Assembly (NCBI RefSeq): GCF_000423325.1
Contig: NZ_AUHT01000004.1
Location: 310,001-374,000 of the forward strand
Reading direction: 5' to 3'
Length of the DNA: 64,000 bases
DNA from: Lysobacter defluvii IMMIB APB-9 = DSM 18482
GTDB lineage: Bacteria > Pseudomonadota > Gammaproteobacteria > Xanthomonadales > Xanthomonadaceae
Shown here: positions 26,541 to 34,212 of the stretch, one piece after another
How the letters are laid out: each line of letters begins with the position of its first letter
Numbering within the stretch: the first letter of the stretch is position 1
The notes under the pieces: generated by a model
Told to the model about the DNA's origin: nothing
The model's input: only the letters and a program-made list of their open reading frames with translations
Databases searched by the model: none
Program-made: the position numbers and the translations under genes

Positions 26541-26600
26541 GCTCGCATTACCACGAATTATCCCGGCGACTGGTAAAACAGTCTGCGCGGGAAATTTGCC
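26541..26600 (+). repeat. AATTATCC palindromic element, copy 3 (degenerate)
   Basis: GAATTATCCCGGCGACTGGT and a right arm GGAAATTTGCC are aligned with copy 2 over about 46 bp, with more mismatches in the right arm. The 328 bp from 26316 to 26643 hold this element and sites c and d but no gene. Confidence 0.4.
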
Positions 26601-26625
26601 GGTGCTCGCAGCAGTACGCGGGCCC

Positions 26626-26668
26626 TAGATTGGGATGCGGAGGTTAGCGGGGGTAGGACGGCGGCCGG
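26626..26668 (+). repeat. Recurring site, copy d (TTAGCGGGGG variant)
   Basis: GATTGGGATGCGGAGG is followed by TTAGCGGGGGTAGGACGG. The core has G for T at one position and the spacing to the GATT arm is 5 bp longer than in the other copies. The site overlaps the last codons of the CoiA-like gene, so its 3' end may have been acquired with the site. Confidence 0.5.
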
Positions 26669-28221
26669 ACGATTTGCGGCTGCAGGCTAGTCCCGCACCC
26701 ACACCGGTTGCCGGCAGGGAACGGCATCTCGCAGATCACGCACACGTGGTAGGGCTCGCCTCGTGCCTCAAGTCTGACGCGCTCCTCGCCGAGCAAGCGC
26801 TCGTGGCGCTGGCTGGTAGGCTCGGGCGGCATGGGCAGCGGGGGCGGTGTGGTTTGGACGCGGCGTTCGGTTTCGAAGGCTGCCAGGTTTGGCTCGGTGC
26901 CGACCACCTCGTAGACGCCCCTATCCTGCAACTCCATCAACGAAGCCGCCCATAGATTTTCCGCGAGCTCGCCAATCAAGTCGAAGGGGGAGGGAATCAG
27001 CTCGTTCTCCCAGTCCTCGAAGAACCATGCCGAATACGGATACGGCCGCCGAAACCCCCTCGCGCGAGCCTGCTGCCAATCTTGCTGCTGCGCGTCGAAC
27101 AGCCGCTTCAAAGACGCGTTGAAGCCCACCATCCGCCCAAGGTGGGGCACCCACTTCGCGGGCTTCAATCGGGTGCCCACGGGCTGGCCACGTACGAACT
27201 GGCCCCATAGCATCAGCTGCCAGAGGTGAGGGTGGGCATCAATGAGCTGCCATCCGGTTGGGACGTGCGTGAGGAACGGGGGCAGGGGGGCTCCGTCCAG
27301 GTAGCGTCGACGGGCCAGATCGATCGCCGGAGCATCGCGTTCGGCCAGCCGGGCCAGCTGCTCACGCGCGGCCACCGGCGAAGACAGCTCGGTGAGTGCC
27401 TCCAGGTCACACAAGTGTGGCCCGCGCAGCTTCTGGCGGAACCGTTCCTTGCGCTCTCGATCAGCGTCCCGCTTGGCTTCCGCGCTGCGCCGCTCCGCGT
27501 CGCGCTGGGCGCGCTCGGCGAGAATCTCGGCGTTGCGCTCAGCGACTTGGCGCTCAACTTTCGCCTGGACCTGCGCAAACATCCGCTCCGCCGTCGGCGA
27601 GTGGATCCAGAACCGAGGAGCTTCGCAAAGGACGACTCGCTCAAACGTGTCGTCCAGCACCGCGTCTGCGTCTAGCTTGGACAGGTCGATCTCGATCATT
27701 GCCCAGCCGCGCTGGCGTACCAAGCCGGCCTTCTCGCGGCCGACAGCGTGGGAAACCTTGACCTCCACGAGCAGCGGAACGGTGGTGGGATGCTCATCTT
27801 CGAGCACCACGTCCGGGCGCATGTCGAGCATCCACTCCTCTTCCCTCGCTTGGGTGTAGTGCCAACGGCGAGCCGGGCGCTCCAGTGCTTCCTGGTGCAG
27901 CTGGTGATCCAGATCGGACAAGTTGGCGATGCGCGCCCAGGTGGGCAGCTCAAGCTGACGAGCGGCGAGCAGGACCTGCTTGGCCATTTGGTGCACAGCG
28001 GTCTCGTAGCAGTGGTCGTCGCCACCGCCTTGGAAGTGGGCGAAATGCCAGCGCTGGCTTGAGCCTTTCTTTGCCAACAACGCTCGACCGCAGCCGGGGC
28101 AGCGACAGCCACAGGCCAGTCCGCCGTCGACCGCTGCGGGCGAGTACAGGACACCGTCGCGCTCCCCGAAGGGCACTCTCAGTCCGGCCGCGCTGGCAAC
28201 GCGCTTGGCTTCTCCCGCCAT
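26644..28221 (-). CDS. CoiA-like protein with nuclease domain (525 aa)
   Basis: ATG 28221 follows AAGGAGGGAGATCCG. The N-terminal part has the CoiA-like zinc knuckle and core: CRCPGCGRALLAKKG, RWHFAHF and YETAVHQMAKQ. It is followed by MRPDVVLEDEHP and LLVEVKVSH, the D...E-x-K nuclease arrangement. A long helix rich in Arg and Glu (ERQVAERNAEILAERAQRDA) comes next, and the C-terminus has a Cys cluster (CVICEMPF, CGCG). CoiA itself acts in competence, but stand-alone relatives occur in defence islands. The gene is divergent from the type I restriction-modification operon (188 bp spacer). The last codons overlap site d. Confidence 0.75.
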   Translation of the reverse strand: MAGEAKRVASAAGLRVPFGERDGVLYSPAAVDGGLACGCRCPGCGRALLAKKGSSQRWHFAHFQGGGDDHCYETAVHQMAKQVLLAARQLELPTWARIANLSDLDHQLHQEALERPARRWHYTQAREEEWMLDMRPDVVLEDEHPTTVPLLVEVKVSHAVGREKAGLVRQRGWAMIEIDLSKLDADAVLDDTFERVVLCEAPRFWIHSPTAERMFAQVQAKVERQVAERNAEILAERAQRDAERRSAEAKRDADRERKERFRQKLRGPHLCDLEALTELSSPVAAREQLARLAERDAPAIDLARRRYLDGAPLPPFLTHVPTGWQLIDAHPHLWQLMLWGQFVRGQPVGTRLKPAKWVPHLGRMVGFNASLKRLFDAQQQDWQQARARGFRRPYPYSAWFFEDWENELIPSPFDLIGELAENLWAASLMELQDRGVYEVVGTEPNLAAFETERRVQTTPPPLPMPPEPTSQRHERLLGEERVRLEARGEPYHVCVICEMPFPAGNRCGCGTSLQPQIVRPPSYPR

Positions 28222-28408
28222 CGGATCTCCCTCCTTACCGCCGAGTTTAAGGCTGGAGTTGCCTGGTTCGACGCCACGTCCATGGCGACGGCAGCGCGGT
28301 TGGCCTGGGCACGTGGCAGGGCGCCGTCGGGCAAGCCTCAGAGTCTCAGGCTGAGCGACCGCCTCGACTACAATTCGAGGTCGCACTGGGCTGGGGACCC
28401 GTCGTCGC

Positions 28409-30256
28409 ATGAATCAATCTGCCTTGTCGTCCTTCATTTGGTCGGTCGCCGACCTGCTGCGCGGCAACTACAAGCCGCACGAGTACGGGCGCTTCATCCT
28501 GCCCTTCACCGTGCTGCGCCGCCTCGACTGCGTGCTGGCGCCGACCAAGGACAAGGTGCTCGCCGAGCACAGGAAGAAGACCGACGCCGGGATCAACCCC
28601 GACCCGTTCCTGCGCCGCCTCGTCGGGGAGGCGCGCTTCTACAACACCTCGCCGATGGATCTGCCCAAGCTGCTCGGCGACCAGGACCACATCCGCCAGA
28701 ACCTCTACGCCTACGTGCAGGGCTTCTCGCCGGAAGCGCGCGACATCTTCGAGCGGTTCGACTTCTACACCCAGGTCGAGCGGCTGGCCAAGGACAAGCT
28801 GCTGTACCTGGTCACCGAGAAGTTTGCCAACATCGACCTGCACCCGGACCGCGTGGACAACGCACAGATGGGGCACGTGTTCGAGGAGCTGATCCGCAAG
28901 TTCGCCGAGCTGTCCAACGAGACCGCCGGCGAGCACTTCACCCCGCGTGAAGTCATCCGGCTGATGGTCAACCTGATCTTCATCGAGGATGACGACGTGC
29001 TGACGCCCGGCAACCCGGTGGTGCGGACCATCTACGACCCGACGGCTGGCACCGGCGGCATGCTGTCGGTCGCCGCCGAGCACCTGATGGAGCACAACCC
29101 GGCCGCGCGCCTCACCCTGTACGGGCAGGAGCTCAACGACGAGTCCTACGCCATCTGCAAGGCCGACATGCTGATCCGCGGGCAGGACGTGGACAACATC
29201 GTGCCGGGCAACACGCTCAGCGAGGACGGCTTCACCCACCGCAAGTTCGACTACATGCTGTCGAACCCGCCGTTCGGCGTGGAGTGGAAGAAGGTGCAGA
29301 AGGCCGTGCGCGACGAGCACGAGCAGAAGGGCTTCGAGGGCCGCTTCGGCCCCGGCCTGCCGCGCGTGTCAGACGGTTCGATGCTGTTCCTGCTGCATCT
29401 GGTGTCGAAGATGTCGCCGGTGGTCAACGGCGAGGGTGGCAGCCGCTTCGGCATCGTGCTCAACGGCTCGCCGCTGTTCACCGGTGGTGCCGGGAGCGGC
29501 GAGAGCGAGATCCGCCGCTACCTGCTGGAGAACGACCTGGTCGAGGCCATCATCGGCCTGCCGACCGACATGTTCTACAACACCGGCATCGCCACGTATG
29601 TGTGGATCGTCAGCAACAAGAAGCCCGAAGACCGCCGCGGGCAGGTGCAGCTGATCGACGCCAGCGGGTTCTGGCGCAAGATGCGAAAGAGCCTGGGCAG
29701 CAAGCGCAAGGAGATGGGCGAGGACGACATCGCCACCGTCACCCGCCTGTTCGGCGACTTCACCGAGGCCGAGCGCGTCACCGTGCTGGATGCCGAGGGC
29801 CGCGAGGTTGAGCAGCGCATCGTCACCGGCACCGACAACCCACCGGTGGTCCCGGAGGGCGGAAAGCTCAAGCGCGTGCCGATCTCCCGCATCTTCGACA
29901 ACGAGGCCTTCGGGTACACCACCATCACGGTCGAGCGACCGCTGCGCGACGAGGCCGGCAACGTCGTCAAGTTCGAGAAGGGCAGGCAGAAGGGCCAGCC
30001 CCAGCCGGACAGCAGCCTTCGCGATACCGAGAACGTGCCGCTTGGCGAGGACATCCAGGCGTACTTCGAGCGCGAGGTGCTGCCGCACGCACCGGATGCG
30101 TGGATCGATGAGGGCAAGACCAAGGTCGGTTACGAGATCCCGTTCAACCGCCACTTCTACGTGTTCGAGCCGCCGCGCCCGCTGCAGGAGATCGACGCCG
30201 AGCTGAAGGAGGTGGCGGGGAACATCATGCGGATGCTGGGGGAGCTGGCGGAATGA
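28409..30256 (+). CDS. hsdM: Type I restriction-modification DNA methyltransferase, HsdM
   Basis: The 615-aa protein has an HsdM N-terminal helical domain (residues 1-150, NQSALSSFIWSVADLLRG). An N6-adenine methyltransferase core follows, with motif I DPTAGTGGML (near 210) and the catalytic NPPF in SNPPFGVEW (near 286). It methylates adenine in the target set by HsdS and forms M2S and R2M2S complexes. The stop overlaps the hsdS start by 4 bp (ATGA). The operon continues through hsdS, an unknown gene, GIY-YIG, a 43-aa gene, HNH and hsdR. Confidence 0.96.
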   Translation: MNQSALSSFIWSVADLLRGNYKPHEYGRFILPFTVLRRLDCVLAPTKDKVLAEHRKKTDAGINPDPFLRRLVGEARFYNTSPMDLPKLLGDQDHIRQNLYAYVQGFSPEARDIFERFDFYTQVERLAKDKLLYLVTEKFANIDLHPDRVDNAQMGHVFEELIRKFAELSNETAGEHFTPREVIRLMVNLIFIEDDDVLTPGNPVVRTIYDPTAGTGGMLSVAAEHLMEHNPAARLTLYGQELNDESYAICKADMLIRGQDVDNIVPGNTLSEDGFTHRKFDYMLSNPPFGVEWKKVQKAVRDEHEQKGFEGRFGPGLPRVSDGSMLFLLHLVSKMSPVVNGEGGSRFGIVLNGSPLFTGGAGSGESEIRRYLLENDLVEAIIGLPTDMFYNTGIATYVWIVSNKKPEDRRGQVQLIDASGFWRKMRKSLGSKRKEMGEDDIATVTRLFGDFTEAERVTVLDAEGREVEQRIVTGTDNPPVVPEGGKLKRVPISRIFDNEAFGYTTITVERPLRDEAGNVVKFEKGRQKGQPQPDSSLRDTENVPLGEDIQAYFEREVLPHAPDAWIDEGKTKVGYEIPFNRHFYVFEPPRPLQEIDAELKEVAGNIMRMLGELAE

Positions 30257-31569
30257 GGCTGCCGAGGTATCCGGAGTACAAGGACAGTGGGGTTGAGTGG
30301 CTAGGGGAGATTCCTTGCCATTGGAGTGTTTGTCGCCTCCAAGACATCGCGCAGGTCATCAATGGTTACCCTTTTGACTCGAAGCTCTTCTGTGAGGAGG
30401 GAGGCCATCCGCTTATTCGTATCCGCGACCTCGACGCGGAAGAGACCGCTACTCGCTACGCCGGTGACTTCGTTCCAGCTGCCGCCGTGGAAACTGGTGA
30501 TGTTCTTATCGGGATGGATGGTGAGTTCAATGTAGGACGATGGCTAGGAAGCGAGCAGGCTCTTTTGAATCAGAGGATGTGCTGCGTGCGCCCCTCCCGG
30601 CCCGCCTTGGCAACTTTTCTACGCCACGCGCTTCCTGCTCCGCTCAAGTCGATCAACGACGTTACATACTCGACGACGGTCAAGCATCTATCGTCCTTTC
30701 AGGTTAAGAGCATCCGACTTGCTCTCCCCGATGACGCTGAGCTTGAGCAAATCTCTCGGTTTCTCGACCGCGAAACCGGCAAGATCGACGCGCTGATCGC
30801 CGAGCAGGAGAAGCTGCTGGCACTGCTGGCCGAAAAGCGCCAGGCCACCATCTCCCACGCCGTCACCCGCGGCCTAGACCCCAACGCCCCGATGAAGGAC
30901 TCCGGCATCCCGTGGCTGGGCCCCGTGCCGGTGCACTGGGAAATCGCGCGCTTGAAGTTCGTCGCCATGGTGCAGACGGGAATTGCCAAAGGCAAGGACA
31001 CCAGTGGCAAGGACACCATCACCGTTCCTTATCTACGAGTCGCCAATGTGCAGGATGGACATCTTGCTTTGGATCACATCGCGACCATCGAAATAGAGCC
31101 CGAGCAGCTGGATCGCTACCGTCTTCGGCCAGGCGATGTGCTGATGAACGAGGGTGGTGACTTCGACAAGCTCGGTCGCGGTGCCTTGTGGAATGGCGAG
31201 ATCGAAAATTGCATTCACCAGAACCATGTCTTTGCGGTGAGACCCCGTGGCATCAGTCCGCAGTGGCTGAACCAAATCACCGGGTCAAGCTACGCGCAGT
31301 TCTTTTTCATGGGTCGCTCCAAGCAAAGTACAAATCTGGCGTCTATCTCTTCCACCAATGTCATGGAGCTTCCAGTTCTTCTTCCTCCGCATGTAGAGCA
31401 GGTCGAGATCCTTGATTTCATCCAAGACGAGTCCGCGAGGATTGACGCATTGCGGGCTGCTGGTAGGCAAGCAGTAGGTCTGCTTCAAGAACGCCGCAGC
31501 GCACTGATAGCGGCCGCCGTCACCGGCCAGATAGACGTGCGCGGCGCAGTGGAGATGGAGGCTGCTTGA
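30253..31569 (+). CDS. hsdS: Type I specificity subunit, HsdS
   Basis: The 438-aa protein has two target-recognition domains, each followed by a conserved helical spacer. The first begins near MRLPRYPEYKDSGVEWLGEI and its spacer has RFLDRETGKIDALIAEQEKL. The second begins KDSGIPWLGPVPVHWE and ends with FIQDESARIDALRAAG. It sets the bipartite DNA target of the HsdM complex. The variable domains cannot be translated into a recognition sequence by eye. Its stop overlaps the next start as TTGA. Confidence 0.95.
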   Translation: MRLPRYPEYKDSGVEWLGEIPCHWSVCRLQDIAQVINGYPFDSKLFCEEGGHPLIRIRDLDAEETATRYAGDFVPAAAVETGDVLIGMDGEFNVGRWLGSEQALLNQRMCCVRPSRPALATFLRHALPAPLKSINDVTYSTTVKHLSSFQVKSIRLALPDDAELEQISRFLDRETGKIDALIAEQEKLLALLAEKRQATISHAVTRGLDPNAPMKDSGIPWLGPVPVHWEIARLKFVAMVQTGIAKGKDTSGKDTITVPYLRVANVQDGHLALDHIATIEIEPEQLDRYRLRPGDVLMNEGGDFDKLGRGALWNGEIENCIHQNHVFAVRPRGISPQWLNQITGSSYAQFFFMGRSKQSTNLASISSTNVMELPVLLPPHVEQVEILDFIQDESARIDALRAAGRQAVGLLQERRSALIAAAVTGQIDVRGAVEMEAA

Positions 31570-32324
31570 CCGACCCCTGGCTCCGCGATGTCCCCGCGGT
31601 ATTTCGCGCACTGGCCGACTTCCGGCTGGAAAGCGCGATCCCGCGGCCGGTAACCGGACCATTCGAACAGGCCTGCGCCCACTGGGGCGCGCTGCACTAC
31701 ACGCTGTCCAGCCTGCTGGGCTGGGTCGATGTCGGCCGTGGCCTGGCGTGGTGGTACGCCGCCGGCCAGCCGGTGGACGAGTCACCCGTGCTGGCGTTGG
31801 TGCGGCGGGTGTGGGGCGCCGATGACCACATCGACTACTACGCCGCGTGGTCGTGGTTGCCGCCGGGTGTCGGCTACGAGTTGCCACAGTCCGTCGTGAT
31901 CGACGGCGGCCCGTCGCCCATGTGGCTCGCGCGGCATTCGCGCTGGCCGGACGAGGACTGGTGGCGGAGCTTCGTCCGTCGCGGGCAGGTCCACCACCAC
32001 GATCCGTTCTACGGCGGAAGCGACCCGCTGCACCTGTCCATCCATCACGGTCCGCCCACGACCGAGCCGTCGGAACACCCGCTGGTTCATCTGATCCCGG
32101 AGCAGCGCCGCGTCGTACTGGTCACGGAGGGGCTGGATCACTGGTTGGCCGACCTGCAGGCGCTCGAAACCCGGCTGCCACCCCTCGGCGACCGCTCATG
32201 GCGCGTCGAGGTGTTTGATCGCCGCACCGGTTATCTAGGCGAATACCGCCGAAGCCGCGGCACCGGCCGCTGGTTCACCGGCAGGCACGCCATCCACATG
32301 CGCGGCCACGACGTGCTCGACTGA
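31566..32324 (+). CDS. Unknown protein inside the type I R-M operon (252 aa)
   Basis: The gene starts with TTG 31566, overlapping the hsdS stop (TTGA), and encodes 252 residues. The product is rich in Trp, His and Arg (ACAHWGALHYTLSSLLGWVDVG, YYAAWSWLPPGVGYELPQ, HHHDPFYGG, LSIHHGPP). No known catalytic motif is certain, but the His clusters could bind metal. It is not an HsdM, HsdS or HsdR piece. The tight overlap suggests translation coupled to hsdS. Its role in restriction or protection is unknown. Confidence 0.75.
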   Translation: MTDPWLRDVPAVFRALADFRLESAIPRPVTGPFEQACAHWGALHYTLSSLLGWVDVGRGLAWWYAAGQPVDESPVLALVRRVWGADDHIDYYAAWSWLPPGVGYELPQSVVIDGGPSPMWLARHSRWPDEDWWRSFVRRGQVHHHDPFYGGSDPLHLSIHHGPPTTEPSEHPLVHLIPEQRRVVLVTEGLDHWLADLQALETRLPPLGDRSWRVEVFDRRTGYLGEYRRSRGTGRWFTGRHAIHMRGHDVLD

Positions 32325-32339
32325 CTGCAGGGAACGCCC

Positions 32340-33209
32340 ATGCCCCATCCGCAGACCATCCAGATCTTCCTCCCAACCGGCGACCCGCAGGGCATCCGCA
32401 TCGCCGAGATCACCACCCGCATCGTGCGCGTCATCGAGGTGCCGCGCAGCCTGCTAGGCGACTTCCTCAAGATGCCAGAGGCAGAGCAGGTCGGCGTGTA
32501 CTTCCTGTTCGGCGAGGACGAGGACGGCGGTGCTCCGCGCTGCTACATCGGCCAGACCGGCTCCCTCAAGACCCGCCTGTCGCAGCACAACGCGGCCAAG
32601 GACTTCTGGAACCGCGCCCTCATCGCGGTGTCGCTGACCCACAGCCTGACCAACACCCACGCGAGCTACCTTGAGTGGCTGTCCATCCAGCAGGCGCAGT
32701 CCGCCGGGCGCTATGTGATGGACAACGGCAATGCGGGTGCGCGCCCGCACACGCCGGCGCCGATGCAGGCGGACTGCAGCGAGATTCACGCCACCATGCG
32801 GATGTTGCTGGCCACGCTCGGCCACCCGGTGTTCGATCCGCTCAGCAAGCCTGTCGCCACCGGCGGGCAGAGTGACGATGGCGAGCTGTACTACTGCCGG
32901 GCACGCAACGCGGAAGGGCGGGGCCAGTACACGGAGGAAGGTTTCGTGGTGCTGAAGGGTTCCAGCGGGCGCGCGGACGTGACGCCCTCTTTCATGTCGC
33001 GGGCTCGCGAGCGCCTGCTCAAGCAGGGCGTGCTGGTGCTGGATGGCGACCGGGTTCGGTTCGAGCGCGACCACCTGTTCAAGACGCCCAGCGGTGCCAG
33101 CGACTGCCTGACCGGCGGCAACACCAACGGGTGGCTGGAGTGGAAACGGCCCGATGGCCGGACGCTGCAGGAGCTGGAAAGGGTCACGGTTGAAGAGGGG
33201 GACTCATGA
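32340..33209 (+). CDS. GIY-YIG nuclease family protein with DUF4357
   Basis: The 289-aa protein has the GIY-YIG core at about residues 55-110: VGVYFLFGEDE, then CYIGQTGSLKTRL with the catalytic Arg, and HASYLEWLSIQQA with the Glu. The C-terminal DUF4357-like domain spans about residues 180-265 (LYYCRARNAEGRGQYTEEGFVVLKGS, ending NTNGWLEWKRPDGRTL). The family is often found with type I restriction-modification systems as an accessory nuclease. It lies 15 bp after the unknown gene and its stop overlaps the 43-aa gene. Confidence 0.9.
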   Translation: MPHPQTIQIFLPTGDPQGIRIAEITTRIVRVIEVPRSLLGDFLKMPEAEQVGVYFLFGEDEDGGAPRCYIGQTGSLKTRLSQHNAAKDFWNRALIAVSLTHSLTNTHASYLEWLSIQQAQSAGRYVMDNGNAGARPHTPAPMQADCSEIHATMRMLLATLGHPVFDPLSKPVATGGQSDDGELYYCRARNAEGRGQYTEEGFVVLKGSSGRADVTPSFMSRARERLLKQGVLVLDGDRVRFERDHLFKTPSGASDCLTGGNTNGWLEWKRPDGRTLQELERVTVEEGDS

Positions 33210-33337
33210 ATCGGCATCTGGATCACCACGTCAAGCACGAGAACTGCACGTACCCTTCGGCCGGCGCTGGGCTCTACGCCGGTGGTTCGTTCCGGTGCGC
33301 GCTGGGTGAGAGCAATGCGGGGGTGTCAGAGGCATGA
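33206..33337 (+). CDS. 43-aa gene between GIY-YIG and HNH genes
   Basis: ATG 33206 overlaps the GIY-YIG stop and TGA 33337 overlaps the HNH start, giving ATGA junctions at both ends with 43 codons in between. The peptide begins MNRHLDHHVKHENCTYPSAG and ends CALGESNAGVSEA. The His-rich N-terminus and two Cys residues could bind metal. Two precise overlaps in one operon make coding likely even though the ORF is short. No family is known to me. Confidence 0.6.
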   Translation: MNRHLDHHVKHENCTYPSAGAGLYAGGSFRCALGESNAGVSEA

Positions 33338-34170
33338 AGCGGACCCGCCTCATGCCGCTGGCGCAACTAGTGGCTGAAGAGTTCGGCGTCCCGCTGGACA
33401 ACATCATGCTGCTCCGACACTCCGCTGAGAGCATCAAGAAGCTGTTGGCGGCGGGTGGCACCGTGGAGGACTACACGTACACACAGCCGACGGAATCCGC
33501 GTACGACTACCTCCATCCGCACAAGACCCCCGTCGAGCTTGTGGTGGTGATCGTCCGGGATCATGTCTACGGGGTTTTCAAGGTTCTGGGCGTCGAACGC
33601 GAAGGCACGACGTATTCCCTTACGTCTGAGGCGCATCAGCGGTTTGACAAGGTGCGAGGAAAGCCCCCGCGACCGGCAAAGCGCTTCTCAATGCAGCCAA
33701 TGCACACCGCCTACGTCGACCTGCCAGTGCACGGATGGGAGGGTCGGAGCAGGACTGCCGTCCAACGATCCGATGGCTCCTTCTTCCTGGAGATTGCGGT
33801 TGCTCCGCGGGCTGATCCGAAGGATTCCGGCACTCTCCAGCAGCAGCTCAATGAGCGACTGCAGGCTGCTTTGGCTGATACGCCCGAGCAGCGCAGGCAG
33901 CGCCTTGCGCTTGCACCGAAACTACCCCGCGTGGTGACCGTCACTACCTCTGCTTTCGTCCGAAATGCAGATGTGATTGCAGAAGTCCTGCTCCGTGCCG
34001 CTGGAAGATGCGAGAGCTGTCTAGCACCTGCTCCCTTCGTCCGCAGGAAGGATCACAGCCCCTATCTAGAGGTTCACCACAAGGTGAGACTGGCGGACGG
34101 GGGCGAAGACACCGTCGCCAATGCAATCGCGCTGTGCCCAAACTGCCACCGGCGCGAGCATTACGCCTAG
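33334..34170 (+). CDS. HNH endonuclease (278 aa)
   Basis: The C-terminal 70 residues form an HNH domain: CESCLAPAPFVRRKDHSPYL, EVHHKVRLADGGEDTVAN and IALCPNCHRREHY. Four Cys for a zinc site and the catalytic His pair are present. The N-terminal 200 residues are unfamiliar and may recognise DNA. Many type I and McrA-like systems carry such a nuclease, and here it is fully embedded in the operon before hsdR. It may cut modified or foreign DNA. Specificity cannot be read. Confidence 0.85.
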   Translation: MKRTRLMPLAQLVAEEFGVPLDNIMLLRHSAESIKKLLAAGGTVEDYTYTQPTESAYDYLHPHKTPVELVVVIVRDHVYGVFKVLGVEREGTTYSLTSEAHQRFDKVRGKPPRPAKRFSMQPMHTAYVDLPVHGWEGRSRTAVQRSDGSFFLEIAVAPRADPKDSGTLQQQLNERLQAALADTPEQRRQRLALAPKLPRVVTVTTSAFVRNADVIAEVLLRAAGRCESCLAPAPFVRRKDHSPYLEVHHKVRLADGGEDTVANAIALCPNCHRREHYA

Positions 34171-34212
34171 CATTCACTTTGCTGCCGCGGAAAAGCAGCA
34201 GTCGGGGGAAGG

